Shown here piece by piece: positions 50,173-59,177 of a DNA stretch of 64,000 bases (position 1 is the stretch's first letter; each line of letters starts with the position of its first letter). Made by a program: the position numbers and the translations under genes. The notes beneath the pieces were generated by a model. The model saw only the letters and a list, made by a program, of their open reading frames with translations. It was not told where the DNA came from and ran no database searches. The stretch is from Neiella litorisoli (GTDB lineage: Bacteria; Pseudomonadota; Gammaproteobacteria; Enterobacterales; Neiellaceae): assembly GCF_014773395.1 (NCBI RefSeq), contig NZ_JACXAF010000008.1, positions 62,001 through 126,000 of the forward strand, written 5' to 3'.

Positions 50173-50194
50173 GCCGCCGCACGGGTGCGGCGGC
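50173..50194. repeat. GC-rich hairpin, REP-like or terminator
   Basis: GCCGCCGCA / TGCGGCGGC with a 4-nt loop, 15 nt after the 5'-nucleotidase stop. No U-tract follows on either strand. It shares the core GCCGCA-N4-TGCGGC with the hairpin at 60604-60623. Confidence 0.6.
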
Positions 50195-50208
50195 AGGGCC
50201 TTCAGCAG

Positions 50209-52101
50209 TTAGTAACCTTCACAATCACTCTGGGCGCTATGATCGCAGCCGTCGCGGCCAATGTAGCTTTGAGTTGAGTACTCATCCATCCGCAATTTGG
50301 TCAATGATTCATTGGCGTCGCTCAGCATGTCCATGTAGCTGATAAAGCCCTGCGCATACTCGGTGTACGTATCAACAAAGCGACCAGCGTTGTAGACCAC
50401 ACCAAAGGTGTCATAGCCATCGCGACCTGAAGCAATAAAGTCATTGGTGACCACAGTGTAAGTGGCAGCTAGATCAATTGCTGCCCAATCACCCGCTACA
50501 CGCGAATTGACTTCAACATTGCTGATACGGCTACCTTCTGAAGCACTGGCATCAACGTCGTAGCGCAAGCCTGAAGCGTACGGGTAAGAGCCACTAGAGC
50601 CGCCGTCATCAATGGTGTTTGATAGCGCATCTTCAAGCACGGTGACAATCTCTTGCCCGGTCATGTCCATGGTGATCAAGGTGTTGGAAAATGGCAGCAA
50701 GGTGTAGGCATCAGCAATGGTGTATTCGCCTGCTGCGACATCAACTCGAACGCCACCACCGTTTTGAATGCCAATGTCGGCAGTTGGCGTGACCATCAAG
50801 AATGCTTTGGCGACGATATTCGAAATATCACTCCCCCTGGCATAAGTCGCCGATGCATCACAAATGGTTGAACGGCCTTGACCCGGATAGCGCTCTAAAC
50901 ACAAATCATCAGCCACCTGGCCAATGACAGTTTGCTCCAGCACCTCGACCTGCTCATCAAAGCTTGCTAGCAATGCTTCAGTGTTAGCATTGGGCTCAAC
51001 AGCCATAATTTCAGGAATTGTTGCTAAGGCATCAACAACCAATTGTGCATCAGTGCCTGAGAGGACTCGATATTCGCTATCGTTATATTCATAAACAAAT
51101 TCAGCAGTCACTGGCATCACTGGCGTGCCTTCACACGACTGCACAACACCCTTCTTATCGAAACTGGCTTCAAGCTTGCCCATCAGATGGGCGTATTCCC
51201 ACGCTTGAACCACACAAACCGCTTCACCATCGGCATTAGTGGTCAACGCTGGGTAGCTATCGATGACATTAAAACCAGCCTCGGCCAACTCACTAGAACC
51301 CAGCAAGGTGTGAGAATCACCACCAACAATGACATCAACACCCGACAAACCCTGCGCCAGCGCTAAGTCATTCTGATATTGGTAATGCGTCACCAAAATA
51401 ATCTTGTTGACGCCATCGTCACGCAGTTCATCAATGTACTGTTGCGCCGTGGCCATTTCATTGAGGAATTCAGTGCCGTCATCAGGCTGTGATGAATTCT
51501 TAGTTTTATCAGCAATATCAATACCGATTAAACCAACTTTCTCGCCTTGAAAGCGCATCACGGTGTAAGGCTGAATATACCCTTCGGCAATAGCGGAAGA
51601 AGAATCTGGTACCACGTTGGCCGCCAGCACTGGCGTATCACAGCTATCACTACTGAGAAAATCAAGGAACTTTGCAAGGCCAGCATCACCATCATCAAAC
51701 TCGTGATTACCCAACGCGAATACATCAAAACAGATGTCGTTCATAACAGCCGCGTCTGCTTCGCCTTCGAACAAGCTGTAATAAAGTGTGCCAGTAATGG
51801 CATCACCGGCGTGAATTTTGATTGGGTTAACACTCGATGCGGTCATCTCATCGAACAGGGTTTTCATCATCGCAAAGCCACCGTAGGTGACTTCAACTTC
51901 TTCGATTGCTTGACCTGCTTCATTAGTCGCCGACAGGTTCAGCGCAGAGACATCGTAATCAAAATCATCAGCGGCGATGTGAGAATGATGGTCGTTCATA
52001 TGCAACAAGGTGACGTTAATTGCCTTGTCGTCGTTGTCATTGCAGCCTGCCAATGCTGCAGTTACCAAACCAGCGATTGCCAGTTGCTTAAAGCCTTTCA
52101 T
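50209..52101 (-). CDS. 5'-nucleotidase/UshA-family lipoprotein
   Basis: A 630-aa exported nucleotidase from the ATG at 52101 (AAGGA upstream; the longer frame from 52173 has none). The signal peptide ends in LAGC, a lipobox. LLHMNDHHSHI is the first metal motif of the calcineurin-like domain, followed by HAGDAITGTL, ALGNHEFDDGD, LVTHYQYQND and VIVGGDSHTLL. The C-terminal substrate domain has IQNGGGVR, TLLPFSNTLITMD and NDFIASGRDGYDTF. It probably releases phosphate and nucleosides from extracellular nucleotides. It forms a single-gene unit. Confidence 0.9.
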   Translation of the reverse strand: MKGFKQLAIAGLVTAALAGCNDNDDKAINVTLLHMNDHHSHIAADDFDYDVSALNLSATNEAGQAIEEVEVTYGGFAMMKTLFDEMTASSVNPIKIHAGDAITGTLYYSLFEGEADAAVMNDICFDVFALGNHEFDDGDAGLAKFLDFLSSDSCDTPVLAANVVPDSSSAIAEGYIQPYTVMRFQGEKVGLIGIDIADKTKNSSQPDDGTEFLNEMATAQQYIDELRDDGVNKIILVTHYQYQNDLALAQGLSGVDVIVGGDSHTLLGSSELAEAGFNVIDSYPALTTNADGEAVCVVQAWEYAHLMGKLEASFDKKGVVQSCEGTPVMPVTAEFVYEYNDSEYRVLSGTDAQLVVDALATIPEIMAVEPNANTEALLASFDEQVEVLEQTVIGQVADDLCLERYPGQGRSTICDASATYARGSDISNIVAKAFLMVTPTADIGIQNGGGVRVDVAAGEYTIADAYTLLPFSNTLITMDMTGQEIVTVLEDALSNTIDDGGSSGSYPYASGLRYDVDASASEGSRISNVEVNSRVAGDWAAIDLAATYTVVTNDFIASGRDGYDTFGVVYNAGRFVDTYTEYAQGFISYMDMLSDANESLTKLRMDEYSTQSYIGRDGCDHSAQSDCEGY

Positions 52102-52244
52102 GTCACTTCCTTGATTGAGATTGTAGGGAGGATTATCAGCGGTCCATCTCAAGGGAAATGAATGACAGTTCAATGGCAGCGGCGTGACAAAGATATTAAA
52201 AATAATGAACAGGCATATAGAGCCGTTGTCTCGATGTTTTAGAA

Positions 52245-52940
52245 CTAAGTATGGGATTTAGTCTGTCGATAGATGCAAGTCGTTGAATTGCATTGCTCAC
52301 AGCTGTGCTCACGAAAACGCACTCTGGAACCAACGCCAATCAGGCCACTGATCGATTTAATCGGCATCATCAAGCAACTTTCGGTCAGTTCAATGCCGCA
52401 AAACTTGTCGGGCAACAAGTCGAACAATGCTCGCTGCTCGGCGATATTCCATGAGCAATATCCTGGGCTGTATCGGTTGGTTATTTTCAAACCCTGACTG
52501 GCTAAATCCTGCTGCAAGCGATGCTGGATCTGGTTCATCGCTTGTTCCACCAAACAAGAACCCATCACGTCAACGACATACCCTTCTAGCAGTAGACCTT
52601 GTGCCATCAGCTGTTTCGAGCGTTTGGCGATATAGTGACCAGCAGAGCAAGCAAAAACCGCGATTTGTTCAGCTCGCTTGTAGTAGCTGAAGTTGCGCCT
52701 ACCGGGGCTGAAGATCGATTGCTCTAGTTGAATCGTGTGGTCATCTAAATCTAGCTCACAAGGCAATAACCGATAGCCGCCAAGAATCTCTGGGTTGCAG
52801 GGAAACAACTGCTGTTCTTGCGCCATCAAATCAGCAATTTCAGTGGGCAGTTGGTCTGCTGGATACCCCATCAAACTGGCAATATCTGCCAGCTCCAAGT
52901 CAAAATCATTCAGACCAAATTGATACTGAGTCAAGTTCAT
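52245..52940 (-). CDS. MetH activation-domain-like protein (corrinoid protein reactivation)
   Basis: A 231-aa stand-alone relative of the C-terminal activation domain of methionine synthase (PF02965). RYSPGYCSWNIAEQRALFDL near residue 155, then GIELTESCLMMPIKSISGLIG, match the AdoMet-binding region of that domain. The C-terminus adds CEQCNSTTC, three Cys in a C-x2-C-x4-C pattern that could bind iron-sulfur or zinc. Such proteins occur in corrinoid methyltransferase operons, where the cobalt must be reduced after accidental oxidation. The ATG overlaps the CobW-like stop by 4 nt, making it the last gene of the five-gene operon. Confidence 0.85.
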   Translation of the reverse strand: MNLTQYQFGLNDFDLELADIASLMGYPADQLPTEIADLMAQEQQLFPCNPEILGGYRLLPCELDLDDHTIQLEQSIFSPGRRNFSYYKRAEQIAVFACSAGHYIAKRSKQLMAQGLLLEGYVVDVMGSCLVEQAMNQIQHRLQQDLASQGLKITNRYSPGYCSWNIAEQRALFDLLPDKFCGIELTESCLMMPIKSISGLIGVGSRVRFREHSCEQCNSTTCIYRQTKSHT

Positions 52941-53845
52941 GATGCATACCTGCGAACAATTTGACGAACCTGTTTGCTTGTCAAGGTTTCGCTAAACGCT
53001 ATCAGCTCGGCGGCACCGCTATAGCTGCTGACCGCTGCAACCTGACAGTTTTCAAACACCGAATGAAAACTCAAGGTGACATCTTCTGGCGTTTGCACAA
53101 AGCCCTTGATGCGAATGCAATCATGTTGCAGTTCGGCCAATAGCGCATTGAGATTTTCTTGAGTAAAACGCTGATGTACTCGCACCACACAAGCACTTAA
53201 TTGTTCAGGCCGATCGGCAGACTGGCGGCCATAGTATTGCCCAGCTGCAAGATGACTCGATTCGGTGAGCTGTGACAGGCAAATTCGGCCATGCTCAGTC
53301 GGATAAATTGCGGCATGTGGATTCATAGACCGGAGCAAGCGACTCAACTCAGTCAAATCGCCGGGGTAACAATCTTGCTTATTGAGTAGTACGACATCAG
53401 CAATCATGATTTGATGACGAGTGCGGGCTAACATTGCCAGACTGCGCTCGATATTAGCGGCATCAACCAGTGTGATGATCTGGTCGAGGACCAACCGCTC
53501 GGATAATTCATCGGCTTGCAACAGTTCGACGATGTTAATGGGATCCGCCAAACCTGAGGCTTCAAGCACGATGTAATCGGGTTGATATTCATCCAGTAAG
53601 CGCTCGAGAGTATGAATAAAGTGACCGAGCAAACACACGCAAAACACCGAGCCATTATTTATTTCAATTAACTCAAACTGATCATTGGCCAACTTCAGCT
53701 CTTTGCCATCAACTCCCGAAGCGGCAAATTCATTTTGGATCACAGCCACCCGGGCCGACTCCCCCCAGTCGCTGAGCATGTGTTTGACTAAGCTCGTTTT
53801 ACCGCTGCCAAGAAAGCCGGTCACCAAAATGAATTTGCAGGTCAT
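52937..53845 (-). CDS. CobW/G3E-family GTPase
   Basis: A 302-aa P-loop GTPase of the G3E family. FLGSGKTSLVKHM is the Walker A, NEFAASGVDG follows, EASGLADP is the G3E switch with Glu, and LLNKQDCY is the NKxD base-recognition motif. The metal-binding CxCC motif is reduced to FCVC. The C-terminal CobW domain spans about 205-300. G3E proteins deliver or handle metals and cofactors (Ni, Zn, cobalamin). In this operon, loading or repair of the corrinoid protein is the likely task. The ATG directly follows the MtaA-like stop codon. Confidence 0.88.
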   Translation of the reverse strand: MTCKFILVTGFLGSGKTSLVKHMLSDWGESARVAVIQNEFAASGVDGKELKLANDQFELIEINNGSVFCVCLLGHFIHTLERLLDEYQPDYIVLEASGLADPINIVELLQADELSERLVLDQIITLVDAANIERSLAMLARTRHQIMIADVVLLNKQDCYPGDLTELSRLLRSMNPHAAIYPTEHGRICLSQLTESSHLAAGQYYGRQSADRPEQLSACVVRVHQRFTQENLNALLAELQHDCIRIKGFVQTPEDVTLSFHSVFENCQVAAVSSYSGAAELIAFSETLTSKQVRQIVRRYAS

Positions 53846-55246
53846 TTACTTCTCCGCCAGCTCCTTCTCTGCCAAGTCCTTCTTCACTAGGTCTTTCTTC
53901 ACCAAGTAATGCTTAATCTTGGCGGTGATTTCGCTGACTGGCGGAATTTGCGAAACAAATTCAATATTGCCGTCCATGACAATGGTTGGAATATTGCGCA
54001 CGCCGAGGGTCGCCATCATTTGAATCCCCTCCGCTTCTTTAACCCGATGCTCTTTATAAATGACTTTGCTGCCCGCTGACTCTGCTGCTCGGGCAACGGC
54101 ATTGACCATGTATTGGCACGGTGCGCATGATGACGAATCCAAGGTGATGACATCGACCACCACTTTATCAGTTTGCCAGTGCTCGGACAGATCGAGCAAT
54201 TCAACGTCCAAAGTCGGCGCAGAAGCAGCTCTCAGTTGGCTTTGCAACATCTCATCATGAACCAGCTCACTGACCGCTACGAGGTTTTCAGTGGGGGTCG
54301 CCATCGCTAAATCACAGCCCGGAGCTAAGATAAAACCTTGCTTGCCGCCCGTGTCCATGCAGGACAATGCATCAAATCGACAATCTTGTTCATTACCCAT
54401 TAGCAGCGATAAGGTCAGCTTGATATTGCCGCCAAAGCTGACCTGATTGGCCAATGCAATATCGCGAACAAAATCGAGCGGAATGTTCTCATCGATGGAA
54501 ATATTGTCCGGCTTGGTTTGGCACATTACCTCGATATTCTGCTTGGCGTTGCCACAGACAAAAAACGAACTCAAAGCGCCCTGCTCTCGAACATTGGCAA
54601 AAATCTCAGTGCCATATGGTGAGACAAAGGTTTCGAACGACATGGGATCAATTTGACTAGTCATCGGGTCAACGACCGCAATGACATCCGCGCCGGCTTC
54701 GATATAGGCATCGGCCATCATATTGGCGACATCGGTCGTAAAGCGCATGATCTGATGGACTTCATCTGGCTCCATCATCATCTTCATGAAAATATCAGTG
54801 CCGAGTAAATGCAATGCCAACGTAAACGGCCCAGTGATTAGGCCATAGAGCGCCAGCTCCGGATGTTGGTCGCGCAGTCGCCGAGTCGCTTCCATCACCA
54901 CAGGAATACGGCCTTTGCAGGGGCAAGGGACTTTCATTTCTGCCAGAGCCACACCTTGACTCAGTGGATGGCTAATCACCGCTGGCGGATTGTCATCGGC
55001 CCAGGCTAACTCGCAGCCCAACGCTTCTGCTTCAATCTGCAAATCAAACGCCACCGGAATGCCATCGGGGTTGTAGAGATCAATGGCTTTGTTGACCCCA
55101 GCGACAATATTGTCTGCCGATTTAAGAAATTCAGTGGCCGTCATGCCCAATAGGCTGCCCGCATGCGCACCGACAAATGGCACCCATGGAATTCGGTCAA
55201 CGGGCTTTAACTGCATGGCTTGTTGAATGAGTGATAAACCTTTCAT
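53846..55246 (-). CDS. MtaA/UroD-family corrinoid methyltransferase with C-terminal thioredoxin-like domain
   Basis: A 466-aa protein. Residues 1-340 are a uroporphyrinogen-decarboxylase-fold methyltransferase of the MtaA/CmuA type: RIPWVPFVGAHAG, GLITGPFTLALHLLG, VVDPMTSQIDP and FFVCGNAKQNIEVM, a His-free version of the usual zinc H-x-C motif. Residues about 365-450 add a thioredoxin-like fold with CAPC and NIPTIVMDG. The tail repeats KKDL/EKEL units. MtaA proteins move a methyl group from the methyl-corrinoid protein to an acceptor thiol or folate. The redox domain may supply the thiol or keep the corrinoid reduced. It follows the corrinoid gene after 79 nt. Confidence 0.8.
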   Translation of the reverse strand: MKGLSLIQQAMQLKPVDRIPWVPFVGAHAGSLLGMTATEFLKSADNIVAGVNKAIDLYNPDGIPVAFDLQIEAEALGCELAWADDNPPAVISHPLSQGVALAEMKVPCPCKGRIPVVMEATRRLRDQHPELALYGLITGPFTLALHLLGTDIFMKMMMEPDEVHQIMRFTTDVANMMADAYIEAGADVIAVVDPMTSQIDPMSFETFVSPYGTEIFANVREQGALSSFFVCGNAKQNIEVMCQTKPDNISIDENIPLDFVRDIALANQVSFGGNIKLTLSLLMGNEQDCRFDALSCMDTGGKQGFILAPGCDLAMATPTENLVAVSELVHDEMLQSQLRAASAPTLDVELLDLSEHWQTDKVVVDVITLDSSSCAPCQYMVNAVARAAESAGSKVIYKEHRVKEAEGIQMMATLGVRNIPTIVMDGNIEFVSQIPPVSEITAKIKHYLVKKDLVKKDLAEKELAEK

Positions 55247-55325
55247 CTGCTTACCCTAGATTGTCAATTCGATTAAATGATGGAGCTCTCGGCTGTTAAC
55301 AGCAGACCTCAGCAACGCTGGTCTG

Positions 55326-55994
55326 TTAAGACGCTAGCCGGTTGAGGTACTCAACCACGCCTTGCGGATCTGGGTTATAACTATCCGCCCCTATCTGATC
55401 GCAAAATTCCTGATTGACTGGTGCGCCGCCAATGCAAACGGGACGATCCGGCTCTGCTTGTTTGATTTTGGCGACAATGTTCTTCATGTTTTCCATGGTG
55501 GTCGTCAATAAGGCAGACAAACCAACCGCAGCGCCGGGGTGTTTTTCCATCTCGGCAATAAAGGTTTCAGCACTGACATCAACACCCAGATCAATCACTT
55601 CATAGCCATTTCCTTCAACCATCATCGCGACTAGGTTTTTACCGATGTCGTGCAAGTCTCCCTCGACCGTACCGATAATAAAGGTGCCTTTACGGGCGCT
55701 ACCTTCCTCGGCAAACAGTGGCTTCAAGTGGTTCATCGCCGCTTCCATTGCTTTGGCCGACATCAACACCTGCGGCACAAACACCTGGCCATCGCGAAAT
55801 TTAACGCCAATTTTTTCCATGCCAATGATCAAGGCTTGCGACAAAATATCACTGGCGCTATGGCCAGCCTCGAGAAGTTGTTGGGTTAACTCATCAGCGC
55901 CATCTTGGCCTTTCATATCGGGTGGGTACGGCGCATCTTTGTTGACCTTGCCGAACTCAATGCAGTGGGCCAGTTGTGCTAGTAACTCGTTCAT
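55326..55994 (-). CDS. Corrinoid (B12-binding) methyl carrier protein
   Basis: A 222-aa MtaC/MttB-partner type carrier. Residues 1-95 form the helical cap (QALIIGMEKIGVKFRDGQ and VLMSAKAMEAAM). Residues about 100-215 are the Rossmann B12 domain with DLHDIGKN, whose His is the lower cobalt ligand, then VIDLGVDVSAETF, GLSALLTTTM and IGGAPVN. It shuttles the methyl group between the two UroD-type enzymes. The start overlaps the upstream methyltransferase stop by 1 nt (TAATG). Confidence 0.93.
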   Translation of the reverse strand: MNELLAQLAHCIEFGKVNKDAPYPPDMKGQDGADELTQQLLEAGHSASDILSQALIIGMEKIGVKFRDGQVFVPQVLMSAKAMEAAMNHLKPLFAEEGSARKGTFIIGTVEGDLHDIGKNLVAMMVEGNGYEVIDLGVDVSAETFIAEMEKHPGAAVGLSALLTTTMENMKNIVAKIKQAEPDRPVCIGGAPVNQEFCDQIGADSYNPDPQGVVEYLNRLAS

Positions 55995-57022
55995 TATTGA
56001 TTCAGCCTTTTGTAGTCAGATTGGTTTTGCGCCATTTCGATAAACTTAAGAATGTTCTCTAAACTGGTGTCGCTTTCTACCGAGTGCGATGGCGAGAAGA
56101 TATAGCCGCCCTCTTTGCCAAGCTCGAGCAAGCGTTTCGATTCTTGCTCTACTTCCTCAACGGTGCCGAATGGCAATACTTTTTGCATCGACAGGCCGCC
56201 ATGGAATGCCAACCGGCCGCGATATGCAGGTAGAATTTCATCCAGATCCATCACTTCAGGCTGAAACGGGTTAAAACAATTGAGACCGCATTCAATCAGG
56301 TCGGGGAATAGCTCATCAACATCACCACAGGAATGAATCATCACGTACTTGCCATGCTCACGCGCCAAGCCGTACATTTTCTTCAGCTGTGGATAGACAA
56401 ATTCTTTCCAAGTGTCATAACCGAAGATCAGCCCCTTCTGCTGACCCCAATCATCGCCAAAGTAAATAGCGTCAATGTCGTACTCCATGGCTTTGCGCAT
56501 CTGCGCCATGTTGTATTCAGCAATGCGATCGAATAAGGCATGAACGAAATCTGGATACATCATGAAATCCATCAACAAATTTTCGATGCCACGCATGCTC
56601 CAAGCGCGTTCATACAGGCTGAAGCCGATTTGGAACACTCGAAAACGATCGGGCTTTTTAGCGATTTCTGATTCGATGTTGGCGAAGAATCGAGGATCTA
56701 AAGGGTCAGGAAATTCAACGCCATCCATCGATGGTTGCTCAATTAGTGGTGGCTTAATCGGGTCTCCAATGTCTTTGTCGACACTGCGGTCCCAAACCAC
56801 GCCAAAGACATCCTTGTGCATATCCGGCTCAACTTCTTCGAAGAAGCCGATATCGCTACCCAGATTAAGAATGTGATTGCCCAGAGGGATATCTAAGTCA
56901 TCCTCAGCAAAATACTGTTGCAGCATTTGCTTGGGCTCTTCGGTGAATTTAAAAGACCAAGGCACATAAGGCGGCTTCTCGCCATCCAGTACCATTTTGA
57001 TCACTTCGCGTTTGGTCACCAT
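55994..57022 (-). CDS. UroD-family methyltransferase, first enzyme of a corrinoid demethylation system
   Basis: A 342-aa uroporphyrinogen-decarboxylase-fold protein that is not HemE: it lacks the HemE N-terminal substrate motif and starts with a shorter TKREVIKMVL. YVPWSFKFTEEPK, AIYFGDDWGQQKG, and YVMIHSCGDVDELFPDLIE (the zinc H-x-C region) and SPSHSVESDT near the end agree with methyltransferase members (MtbA/MtgA-like or demethylase type). It is the first gene of the operon and probably takes the methyl group from an unknown substrate. AAGGA lies upstream of the ATG. Confidence 0.82.
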   Translation of the reverse strand: MVTKREVIKMVLDGEKPPYVPWSFKFTEEPKQMLQQYFAEDDLDIPLGNHILNLGSDIGFFEEVEPDMHKDVFGVVWDRSVDKDIGDPIKPPLIEQPSMDGVEFPDPLDPRFFANIESEIAKKPDRFRVFQIGFSLYERAWSMRGIENLLMDFMMYPDFVHALFDRIAEYNMAQMRKAMEYDIDAIYFGDDWGQQKGLIFGYDTWKEFVYPQLKKMYGLAREHGKYVMIHSCGDVDELFPDLIECGLNCFNPFQPEVMDLDEILPAYRGRLAFHGGLSMQKVLPFGTVEEVEQESKRLLELGKEGGYIFSPSHSVESDTSLENILKFIEMAQNQSDYKRLNQ

Positions 57023-57396
57023 GCAACAATCCTTAGCAAGTCATTCGTCTTGAAAAATAATTTACCTTCAGACCAAGACAAGAAATTCAAACGGGATCAC
57101 ACCAGGCAGCACAGAACCCCAACAAATTGTATTAATTACAATTTTTAATAATTGCCATTTTTTTACATCAATCAAACAAATAATTATGTGTACTATTTTT
57201 CCCTCAATCTATTCGAAATTTCCTTTCATAGAATTGCCAATTATTAGCCAATCAACCGGCAACAAGCTCCATCTTGGCGATGGAGCGATCGCAACTGACA
57301 AATTGGCAGTAATAAACGAGACCTAGGTTTAAGTTTTCACTGGTCCGAGCTGTTAGCTTCTACTCGCGTATCTGTCGGTAAATTAAGGAACCAGCC
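57023..57396. other. 374-nt divergent promoter region
   Basis: Separates the corrinoid operon from the crotonase gene. It is AT-rich in the centre (57120-57240). I looked for the B12-box GCCACTG of a cobalamin riboswitch and found none. No gene is seen. Confidence 0.6.
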
Positions 57397-58200
57397 GTGA
57401 CCAGCCAATCACCACAACAGCCACTCGTTAAGATGTCTATCGACAGCGGCATCGCCCATGTCAGCCTCAACCGCCCAGAAAAGCACAACGCTTTGGATAT
57501 GGCGATGTTTGTCGCTATTGATGATGTCATCAAAACCATTGGTCGAAACAGCAGTATTCGTGCCGTTGTGGTTTCCGGAAATGGGCCAAGCTTCTGCTCA
57601 GGACTAGACGTCAAATCGGTGCTGTCCGATAGCAAGAGTGCCATCAAATTGTTGTGGAAATGGCTGCCGGGGAATGCCAATTTGGCGCAGCGAGTCTGTG
57701 TCGGCTGGCGTCGATTAAAGGTGCCAGTGATCATGGCGCTGCATGGCAAATGCTGGGGTGGCGGGATGCAAATCGCCTTAGGTGGCGATTATCGGATAGC
57801 CGCCAGGGATTGTTCGTTAGCCGTCATGGAAGCCCGCTGGGGCTTAATACCGGATATGGGCGGCACCCTTGCCCTACGGGAATGCTTAGGCGCCGATCAG
57901 GCGATGTTGCTGGCAATGACGGCGGCGCCCCTAAGAGCGCGGCAAGCGCGCAAACTAGGGTTGGTTACTGAGGTCGTCGATCAACCGATCGCTGCGGCAA
58001 TGGCGCTGGCTGAACAATTAGCCGCCCGCTCGCCAGATACCAACCGAGCAATCAAGGCCGTTTACCATCGTGCTTGGTGCCCCGCTGAACGGCGTATTTT
58101 GGCGCAAGAAACGTTGAATCAAATCCGCATTATCGCAGGCAAGAATCAACGTATTGCAGTGAGGCGTGAGCAGGGCCAGCACGATCTACAGTTCAAATAG
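57397..58200 (+). CDS. Crotonase / enoyl-CoA hydratase-isomerase family protein
   Basis: A 267-aa crotonase-fold enzyme starting at a GTG with AAGGA 6 nt upstream. NRPEKHNALDMAM is the first signature, SFCSGLDVKSVL and HGKCWGGGMQIALGGDYRIA build the oxyanion hole, and MEARWGLIPDMGG holds the second. The Glu expected at the first catalytic position of hydratases (in GGG..) is not evident, so isomerase or dienoyl-CoA-type chemistry is also possible. It lies alone between the corrinoid operon and speB. The role is probably fatty-acid or side-chain beta-oxidation. Confidence 0.85.
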   Translation: MTSQSPQQPLVKMSIDSGIAHVSLNRPEKHNALDMAMFVAIDDVIKTIGRNSSIRAVVVSGNGPSFCSGLDVKSVLSDSKSAIKLLWKWLPGNANLAQRVCVGWRRLKVPVIMALHGKCWGGGMQIALGGDYRIAARDCSLAVMEARWGLIPDMGGTLALRECLGADQAMLLAMTAAPLRARQARKLGLVTEVVDQPIAAAMALAEQLAARSPDTNRAIKAVYHRAWCPAERRILAQETLNQIRIIAGKNQRIAVRREQGQHDLQFK

Positions 58201-58206
58201 TTCAGC

Positions 58207-59100
58207 TTACTCGACGCTATTACGCTCAACGATACCCATCATTTTGTAGGTCAGTAACGCGGCGCTAAATTCGTAGGCGTGGAACCCTTTGATCGGTGCA
58301 AACTCCATGACATCAAAACCGATGATTTGGCGCTGACGGGCGACCGATTCAAACAAGTTGAGGGTTTGATACCAACTCAACCCACCCGGTACAGGCGTTC
58401 CGGTTGAGGGGAAAACCGATGGGTCCATGCCGTCAATATCTAAGGTGAAAAATACCTTTGATGGGAAATCCGCAGGCAACTCGAAGCTTTGAATATTGTT
58501 TGGCACCAATTCATCGGCATCGAGATAATGCACCCGGCAATCGCTTCGGATCTCGCGCTCTTCATGACAAAACGCGCGGATCCCCAATTGAAATAGTGGG
58601 ATCCCTTCGTCCACCACGCGCTTCATCACCGATGCGTGGCTATAGGGGTTGCCTTCATAGGCTTCACGCAAATCAGCATGAGCGTCAATTTGAACCACAC
58701 CAAAATCGCGCTCGCCGGCTGCTAGCAAGCCTTTGATCACGCCATAGGTCACGGTATGCTCACCGCCTAAAGCAATCGGAAACTTACCGGCCTCAACGAT
58801 GGCTTGAGTGGCTTTGGCAATATTGTTGACCACCTGCTCGGCACTGCCTTCCATCGATACCGGCGGGTGAGTATAAATACCCTGCTCGCTCGGCGTTGAT
58901 TTGCCATCCCAGGTTTCGAGCTGCCAACTGGCTTCGAGAATAGCGGCCGGCCCCAAGGCCGTGCCGCCGCCGTACGAAACAGATTCTTCGTAGGGCACTG
59001 GCAAAATGTGAAAACGGGCCTGCTCGGCACTTGGATGCTCAAACTCTGAGCCTAAAAACACCGGATAGCCCGGCGCAGCAAGTTGATCAAATTGTTCCAT
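58207..59100 (-). CDS. speB: Agmatinase
   Basis: Hydrolyses agmatine to putrescine and urea. The 297-aa protein has the dinuclear manganese motifs of ureohydrolases: GGEHT near residue 115, DAHADLRE near 140, and DIDGMDPSVFPSTGTPVPGG near 220, which include all six metal ligands. ASVMKRVVDEG is also typical. It is the last gene of the polyamine cluster, 77 nt after nspC. Together with SpeA it gives the arginine-agmatine-putrescine route. Confidence 0.95.
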   Translation of the reverse strand: MEQFDQLAAPGYPVFLGSEFEHPSAEQARFHILPVPYEESVSYGGGTALGPAAILEASWQLETWDGKSTPSEQGIYTHPPVSMEGSAEQVVNNIAKATQAIVEAGKFPIALGGEHTVTYGVIKGLLAAGERDFGVVQIDAHADLREAYEGNPYSHASVMKRVVDEGIPLFQLGIRAFCHEEREIRSDCRVHYLDADELVPNNIQSFELPADFPSKVFFTLDIDGMDPSVFPSTGTPVPGGLSWYQTLNLFESVARQRQIIGFDVMEFAPIKGFHAYEFSAALLTYKMMGIVERNSVE

Positions 59101-59177
59101 TGTTCAGTCCTAACAGCCACTAAGTTCGACGCTTTTAACCATCAGCTAACCATCAGCGGCATCATGATTGATTCGAA

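Larger units (their letters stand above)
49808..50208. other. 401-nt intergenic region
   Basis: Holds the BlaI-type operators near its left end and a strong GC hairpin (50173-50194) near the 5'-nucleotidase gene stop. I see no gene between. Confidence 0.6.

Noticed and set aside
57023-57396. Cobalamin riboswitch upstream of the corrinoid operon
   Set aside because: Expected from the operon's function, but no B12 box (GCCACTG) or matching helices were found on either strand.
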